A stretch of 12,105 bases of DNA from Eubacteriales bacterium (GTDB lineage Bacteria > Bacillota > Clostridia > Christensenellales > CAG-138), in NCBI GenBank assembly GCA_028701165.1, contig JAQVRG010000018.1, forward strand, positions 1 to 12,105, read 5' to 3'. Numbering within the stretch: position 1 is the stretch's first letter; every line of letters begins with the position of its first letter. The translations under genes were made by a program, and so were the position numbers. Below the pieces are notes generated by a model. It worked only from the letters and a program-made list of their open reading frames with translations, was not told the origin of the DNA and made no database searches. Below are positions 5,874 to 12,105 of the stretch, one piece after another.

Positions 5874-6812
5874 TTATTCCAGCCTGTTGGGATAAAGCGG
5901 CAGGCTGACCGCGGCGGCGTCGGCTGCAAGAGGTTCTCCCTCGACCAGTATATCCAGCGTTTGCACATCTGTAAAGCCGCAGGCGGTAAAATAGAGCGTG
6001 TCGCGCGCGGCCTCCAGCAAACCGTCGGTTTCGGTGGCAAGTGCAAATTCCTTGGAGAAATTGACGGTTGCCGCACCATCCTCAATCGTAGCGTCGAGCA
6101 ACGCGGTGCCTGTCGGGAAGCATGCGGTGAGCGCGCTGCTTTGCGGTCCGTCGATCAATCCCTGCACGGCGGAGGCAAAGGTCGGCTGTACGCGCTGGTA
6201 GCGCGTTACGGGAACGTTTAGGCTTGCCGATGCGTTGGGAAAATACAGGGTCATGGCGTGCAGCGCGCCCGTGGAGGTCGGGGCGGCGCTATCCTCCGCG
6301 TTCAAGGCGAAAGCGGACATGGCGCTGTCGGAATCGGTCGCAAAGCGGTCGATCGGCTCGCCGTTTACGTTGACGGATACCGTATCGATCGTGGGAAATT
6401 CCGTAAGCGTGTTGACGACGGAGGCTATGCGCATGTATTCCTGTGCGGCGTCGTCGGGCGGCGCGCAGGAGGAAAGCTCTACCGTAGCCTGTTTGTTATC
6501 GTCTATGCGCAAGCGGATGGCCGTACCGTCCGGCAGAGGCGCGCGCAGGCCGTAGCGCTGCAAAACGGCTCTGTTTTCCTCCGTATCTACAAGATAGCCG
6601 AGCGCCGCCTTGCCGATCCCTTCCTCCCATGGGATTTGCCGCATAAAGGGAACAAGCAGTCCTTCGTCGGACGCATAGTATAATAAGGTGTCGCGGAATC
6701 CCGCGTAGGCTTGCGCATCATATGCCATGGTTTCCACAGCCGCCTCTTTTTTACAGGCGCATGCAAAAAGCGAAAGCGCCGCCACAAGAATCAAGAGCGA
6801 TAAACGCCGCAT
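5874..6812 (-). CDS. gerM: GerM-like lipoprotein with two GerM domains
   Basis: A 312-residue lipoprotein precursor. The N-terminus MRRLSLLILVAALSLFAC is a type II signal peptide, with the likely lipidated Cys18 after the lipobox LFA and a second Cys at 20. Two GerM-type domains follow. The first covers about 44-153 (LLYYASDEGLLVPFMRQI to VNVNGEPI); the second covers about 187-295 (MTLYFPNASASLNVPV, ALQ-like helix LIDGPQSSALTACFPTGT, VNFSKEF, LDILVEGEPL). GerM in Bacillus is involved in sporulation and germination, probably with peptidoglycan; GerM domains are also found in non-sporulating species, so the symbol is by similarity and synteny. AGGAGGAT lies 7 nt before the ATG. It sits 31 bp upstream of rdgB and 59 bp after rqcH, probably in one operon. 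Confidence 0.85.
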   Translation of the reverse strand: MRRLSLLILVAALSLFACACKKEAAVETMAYDAQAYAGFRDTLLYYASDEGLLVPFMRQIPWEEGIGKAALGYLVDTEENRAVLQRYGLRAPLPDGTAIRLRIDDNKQATVELSSCAPPDDAAQEYMRIASVVNTLTEFPTIDTVSVNVNGEPIDRFATDSDSAMSAFALNAEDSAAPTSTGALHAMTLYFPNASASLNVPVTRYQRVQPTFASAVQGLIDGPQSSALTACFPTGTALLDATIEDGAATVNFSKEFALATETDGLLEAARDTLYFTACGFTDVQTLDILVEGEPLAADAAAVSLPLYPNRLE

Positions 6813-6825
6813 AAACGTATCCTCC

Positions 6826-6846
6826 TAGGCCTTTTGTATAAGCCTA
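6826..6846 (-). promoter_or_regulatory. hairpin just upstream of the gerM-like ribosome binding site
   Basis: On the transcribed strand TAGGC and GCCTA arms (6842-6846 and 6826-6830) flank an 11-nt loop, and the 3' arm touches the AGGAGG of the gerM-like gene. It is in the 59-bp gap after rqcH. It lacks a T tract, so it is not a terminator; it might modulate translation or be chance. Confidence 0.25.
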
Positions 6847-6871
6847 TGCGAAGGAGAGGACGCGCATGCGG

Positions 6872-8620
6872 TCAGCTTTCGTGCCGAAGCGACTTAATGA
6901 CGCTTTCCTCCGGCGTGACAAACGCGGTCTTGTTGGTGGTGTAGATCACCATACCGGGCTTTGCGCCGCCGGGTTTTTTGACATATTTGCGCGGTGTATA
7001 ATCCACGGGAATGTTTTCGCCGCCTCGCGCCTTGCTGAAATAGGCTGCGAGCATGGCCGCTTCCAGCAGCGTCGCCTTGGAAGGTGCGGCGGACTTTACG
7101 ATCACATGCGAGCCGGGGATATCTTTTGTGTGCAGCCATAGATCGTCGCCGTCGGCAAAATGCAGCGTGAGCGCATCGTTTTGCTTGTTGTTTTTTCCAA
7201 CATAGATGTCCGTACCGTCGCTGGAAAAGTAATGAAGCGGCTTGGAGGGCGGCAGCTTCCGCGGTTTTTCCTTTTGCTTTCCCCTTCGCTGCTCTTTTTT
7301 CAGATAGCCCTGTTCCTTGAGCTCCTCGCGCATTTCCTCCAGCTCTGTAAGCGTTGTGCATTTGGAAAGGTTGTCAAGCTGCCCCTCTAAATAAGCAAGC
7401 TCCGCTACGGCCTGCTCACGCTGACGCAGCGCCATATCGCGCGCGGCCTTCGCTTTTTGATAGCGCTTAAAGTAGCGCTGTGCGTTTTCGCCGGGCGTAT
7501 GCAGAATATCCATGGGAATGATGATCTTCTGCGGGGGATCGCTGTAATAATCCGTTACGACGGCTTCCGCCGCGTTTGCTTTGAGCGCGTGCAGAGAAGC
7601 GGTAAGCAGCTCGCCGTAACGCTTGTCCTGCGCGATGCTGTTTTCGGCGTTTATGGCGTCGGCATAAAGAGAAAGCTTCTTTTCCAAACGCTCCACATTG
7701 TTTTGCAGAATTTTTCTCAGCGACGCGCCGTGTTCTCGTATATGATCGTGCAGTTCGCTTTGCGCATACAAAGCGTCCATGGCTTCCGCGATGCTGCCGA
7801 CGGGCTTAACATGCTCGCCGGGCGGTAAAAACGGATATGCCGCTAACGGCTCGTTGAAGTCATTGCAAAGAAGGGACGGCGAAAAGACGTTCTGCGCAAG
7901 CTGCTGATAAAACGTATACAGCCAAAGCGCAGCGGAAGCTCGCTCCTGCGCCGTAAACAGCGACGTATCCCGTTTCTCCGTTACGCAGGAAAGCATAACG
8001 GAAGCGACGGCCGGTGAAAGACCGTAGCAGGCGTTGGAAAGAAGCTTGTCCGCCCTGCCGGGATTTTGCAGTATGCTTTCAAAATCAGACGCTATAAGCG
8101 CGCGCGGATCACGTTTTTCCTGTGTGGGCGGAAGCGCGTAGCGCTGACCGGGCAAAATCGTACGAACGCCCGAAATGCCCAGCCCCACGCGGCGTATTGC
8201 GTCCACGATAACGCCGTCCTCGCGCAGCAGTATGATGTTGGAGTGCTTTCCCATCACCTCGATCACCAAGGTGTAGACGGTATCGTCGCCAAGCTCGTCG
8301 CGGCTTTGTATGGCGATGCGGATCACACGATCCATGTTGGGCTGCTCTATGCTCAGTATGCGCCCGCCGCACAGACGCTTGCGCAGCAGCATGCAAAACA
8401 TGGGCGCTTCAACGGGATTTGTGCGCTTCTGCTCCGTAAGGTACGCGCCGCAGTGCGCGGCGTCCGCGCTTAAAAGCAACTTCTTATTCGTGCCGTCGCA
8501 GCGGACGGCGACAAGCAGCGTATCCCGCTCAGGCTGGGCGATCTTGTCGATTTTCCCGCCTGTGAGCGCTTGCATTTCGCGCGAGGAAGCGTATAAGCAC
8601 AAACCATCCATTGTTATCAT
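6872..8620 (-). CDS. rqcH: RqcH / NEMF family ribosome-quality-control protein (formerly fibronectin-binding protein A)
   Basis: A 582-residue protein, close to the Bacillus subtilis RqcH length. In bacteria it binds the 50S subunit carrying peptidyl-tRNA after ribosome splitting and recruits alanyl-tRNA to add C-terminal Ala tails for degradation. Domains in order: NFACT-N (about 1-165, with PMFCMLLRKRL and EVMGKHSNIILL), a helix-hairpin-helix region, a long charged coiled-coil-rich middle (about 285-440), and NFACT-R (about 463-565, with DIYVGKNNKQND and DDLWLHTKDIPGSHV). The Asp97-Arg98 pair needed for tRNA recruitment in B. subtilis aligns with an Asp-Arg here. The start is ambiguous: GTG 8623, ATG 8620 and ATG 8611 are in frame. 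ATG 8620 best fits the family N-terminus, while AAGGTG (8621-8626) is better spaced for 8611. Confidence 0.93.
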   Translation of the reverse strand: MITMDGLCLYASSREMQALTGGKIDKIAQPERDTLLVAVRCDGTNKKLLLSADAAHCGAYLTEQKRTNPVEAPMFCMLLRKRLCGGRILSIEQPNMDRVIRIAIQSRDELGDDTVYTLVIEVMGKHSNIILLREDGVIVDAIRRVGLGISGVRTILPGQRYALPPTQEKRDPRALIASDFESILQNPGRADKLLSNACYGLSPAVASVMLSCVTEKRDTSLFTAQERASAALWLYTFYQQLAQNVFSPSLLCNDFNEPLAAYPFLPPGEHVKPVGSIAEAMDALYAQSELHDHIREHGASLRKILQNNVERLEKKLSLYADAINAENSIAQDKRYGELLTASLHALKANAAEAVVTDYYSDPPQKIIIPMDILHTPGENAQRYFKRYQKAKAARDMALRQREQAVAELAYLEGQLDNLSKCTTLTELEEMREELKEQGYLKKEQRRGKQKEKPRKLPPSKPLHYFSSDGTDIYVGKNNKQNDALTLHFADGDDLWLHTKDIPGSHVIVKSAAPSKATLLEAAMLAAYFSKARGGENIPVDYTPRKYVKKPGGAKPGMVIYTTNKTAFVTPEESVIKSLRHES

Positions 8621-8670
8621 CACCTTAATAATAATACGAAATACTATATTACGGGTTACAAATAGGCGTA

Positions 8671-9273
8671 TTACGCAAGCTCGATGCTTGAACAGGATAC
8701 CTCATACGCAACGCGCTCAAAGGAGGTTCCGTTCGGAAAAGACTTTACGTACGTCCGGCTTTGCAGCCTGCCCTCAATGTGCAGGGAGGAGCCGACGGGG
8801 ATATCGCGGGCAAAGTGCGCGTTTCGCCCCCATGCGATGCAGGGGAGATAAACGGATTTCCCGTAAGGGCGGTTGACCGCGATGAGGAGATCGGATATCT
8901 CGCGCATAAAGGGCGTCGTTCGGAATATCACGGGTTTACAGAGGAAGCCGATCAGATGAACGTCGTTTTCCGGCTCCTCGTCCGAAAAATCGATCTCCTT
9001 GGCAAACACTGTCACAAGCAGCCGGTTGCCCTGTTCCGTTTGTTTTTTGTAGGAACGAAGCTGTCCGAAAACGCTTACGCGCTCGCCGGCGCGCGGATGG
9101 ATCGGCAAACGGCCGGGAAAGGTTACGGGCAGTTCGTCGATCACGCCGCTCAAACGGGGGACTAACAGCGTGAAGCCATAGAAGGATTCCTCAAATAACG
9201 CGTGGTTGAATACCGGCTCGTCTTTAACCTGACCGCGGAAAACGGCTGTGTTGTTTTCGTTTGCAATGCGCAT
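8671..9273 (-). CDS. SSB-like protein with two OB folds
   Basis: A 200-residue protein. The C-terminal half (about 104-199) is recognisably an SSB-type OB fold: VHLIGFLCKPVIFRTT, LLIAVNRPYG, VYLPCIAWGRNAHFA, GSSLHIEGRLQSRTY and AYEVSCSSIEL correspond to the strands of bacterial SSB/PriB. The N-terminal half (about 8-95) looks like a second, more divergent OB fold (FRGQVKDEPVFNH, AGERVSVFGQLRSYKK, LLVTVFAKEIDF). There is no flexible acidic tail ending in the DDDIPF-like tip used by replicative SSB to recruit partners; the chain stops straight after the last strand. It is therefore probably an accessory or specialised ssDNA-binding protein, not the main SSB. The ATG at 9273 has GAGGAG (9283-9288) 9 nt upstream. 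It follows the topoisomerase A-subunit gene by 61 bp and precedes rqcH by about 50 bp. Confidence 0.82.
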   Translation of the reverse strand: MRIANENNTAVFRGQVKDEPVFNHALFEESFYGFTLLVPRLSGVIDELPVTFPGRLPIHPRAGERVSVFGQLRSYKKQTEQGNRLLVTVFAKEIDFSDEEPENDVHLIGFLCKPVIFRTTPFMREISDLLIAVNRPYGKSVYLPCIAWGRNAHFARDIPVGSSLHIEGRLQSRTYVKSFPNGTSFERVAYEVSCSSIELA

Positions 9274-9301
9274 ACTGTTTTTCTCCTCATAGTGTATGAA
9301 C

Positions 9302-9314
9302 TACTATGATAGTA
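9302..9314. promoter_or_regulatory. 13-bp palindrome upstream of the SSB-like gene
   Basis: TACTAT-G-ATAGTA is a perfect inverted repeat in the 61-bp gap between the topoisomerase A subunit and the SSB-like gene. A related ATAG-rich stretch lies next to it at about 9288-9299. It might be an operator for a promoter internal to the operon. The only promoter-like match here (TTGCGC with CATACA/TACACT) is weak. Confidence 0.3.
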
Positions 9315-9334
9315 TGCGCAAGGCGGACGCATTA

Positions 9335-11782
<2,448 letters not shown>

Positions 11783-11785
11783 GGC

Positions 11786-12105
11786 CTATGCCTCTTTTCC
11801 CGGCTGTACGTCCGCGCGCTGCGCAAAAGCGTCCTGCTTGTTGAAATTGGCGAATTCGCTGATGTATTCCTTGCGGGGCGCAACCTTATCGCCCATAAGA
11901 AGGGACACGAGATGCTCCACGTCCGCCGCGTCCTCCAAATCCACGCGGATCAGAGAGCGATGCTCGGGATTCATGGTGGTCGCCCAAAGCTGCTCGGGAT
12001 TCATTTCGCCAAGCCCCTTGTAGCGCTGCAGCGTGTATCCCTTGCCGGCGGCCTTGGTAAGCTTGGAAAGCTCCTTATCGGAATAGGCGTACTGTATGTC
12101 CTTGC
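11786..12105 (-). CDS. parE: type IIA DNA topoisomerase subunit B, C-terminal end (5' part outside window)
   Basis: The last 105 codons are visible. They carry the end of the TOPRIM domain, with the highly conserved YKGLGEMNPEQLWATTMNPE, then LIRVDLEDAADVEHLVSLLM and GDKVAPRKEYISEFA. This marks the ATPase/TOPRIM subunit (ParE or GyrB) that binds ATP and metal and joins the A subunit in a heterotetramer. After the usual end of the conserved region there are about 15 further polar residues (QDAFAQRADVQPGKEA). The stop is 3 bp before the A-subunit ATG, a layout typical of clostridial parE-parC pairs. Whether this is parE or a second gyrB cannot be settled from the fragment. Confidence 0.9.
   Translation of the reverse strand, partial: KDIQYAYSDKELSKLTKAAGKGYTLQRYKGLGEMNPEQLWATTMNPEHRSLIRVDLEDAADVEHLVSLLMGDKVAPRKEYISEFANFNKQDAFAQRADVQPGKEA

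Noticed and set aside
5843..6085. In-frame N-terminal extension of rdgB
   Set aside because: The extension overlaps the end of the gerM-like gene, is unlike any RdgB N-terminus, and the ATG at 5842 has a well-placed AAAGGAGG.
8624..8670. TTGTAA/TATTAT promoter-like pair upstream of rqcH
   Set aside because: The spacing is 19 bp, and the transcript would begin at or inside the ribosome binding site. Co-transcription from upstream is more likely.
9314..9332. ATGCG...CGCAT inverted repeat as a terminator after the topoisomerase A-subunit gene
   Set aside because: The stem is only 5 bp and neither side has a T tract.

Overview
The window looks like a chromosomal stretch of a low-to-medium GC Gram-positive bacterium, most likely a member of the Clostridia. 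The evidence is the strong AGGAGG-type ribosome binding sites, a GerM-type lipoprotein directly followed by rdgB, an RqcH/fibronectin-binding-type protein, a zinc-ribbon L28, a WG-repeat surface protein with a TPAPTPTP linker, and a double-OB single-strand-binding-like protein. The exact taxon cannot be read from the sequence. I see no transposase, integrase, phage gene, CRISPR array, tRNA or rRNA.

Layout. At the left edge (1-802, minus) is the 5' part of a monoglyceride-lipase/lysophospholipase-type alpha/beta hydrolase. It is transcribed divergently from a LysR-type regulator (983-1882, plus). The regulator is followed after 1 bp by a membrane-anchored WG-repeat protein (1884-3035). A separate promoter then drives rpmB (ribosomal protein L28, 3136-3327), which ends in a clear intrinsic terminator. 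Next is a small, unrecognised two-helix membrane protein on the minus strand (3387-3572), divergent from an ABC importer ATPase/permease pair (3696-4442 and 4426-5247, overlapping by 17 bp) of the nitrate/sulfonate/taurine class. No substrate-binding protein is present.

From 5249 to the right edge everything is on the minus strand. In transcription order (right to left) the genes are the 3' end of a type IIA topoisomerase B subunit (parE/gyrB type), the A subunit (parC/gyrA type), a double-OB SSB-like protein, rqcH, a gerM-like lipoprotein and rdgB. This is a housekeeping run: DNA topology, single-stranded DNA binding, rescue of stalled ribosomes, an envelope or sporulation lipoprotein, and nucleotide-pool sanitation. 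The rdgB and permease genes converge tail to tail with 1 bp between their stop codons.

No obviously new multi-gene system is visible. The points most worth a second look are the regulator/surface-protein pair beside the hydrolase, the small membrane protein with a 16-bp palindrome in its divergent intergenic region, the SBP-less importer with a possible terminator inside the opposing rdgB gene, and the SSB-like protein that lacks the usual acidic tail.
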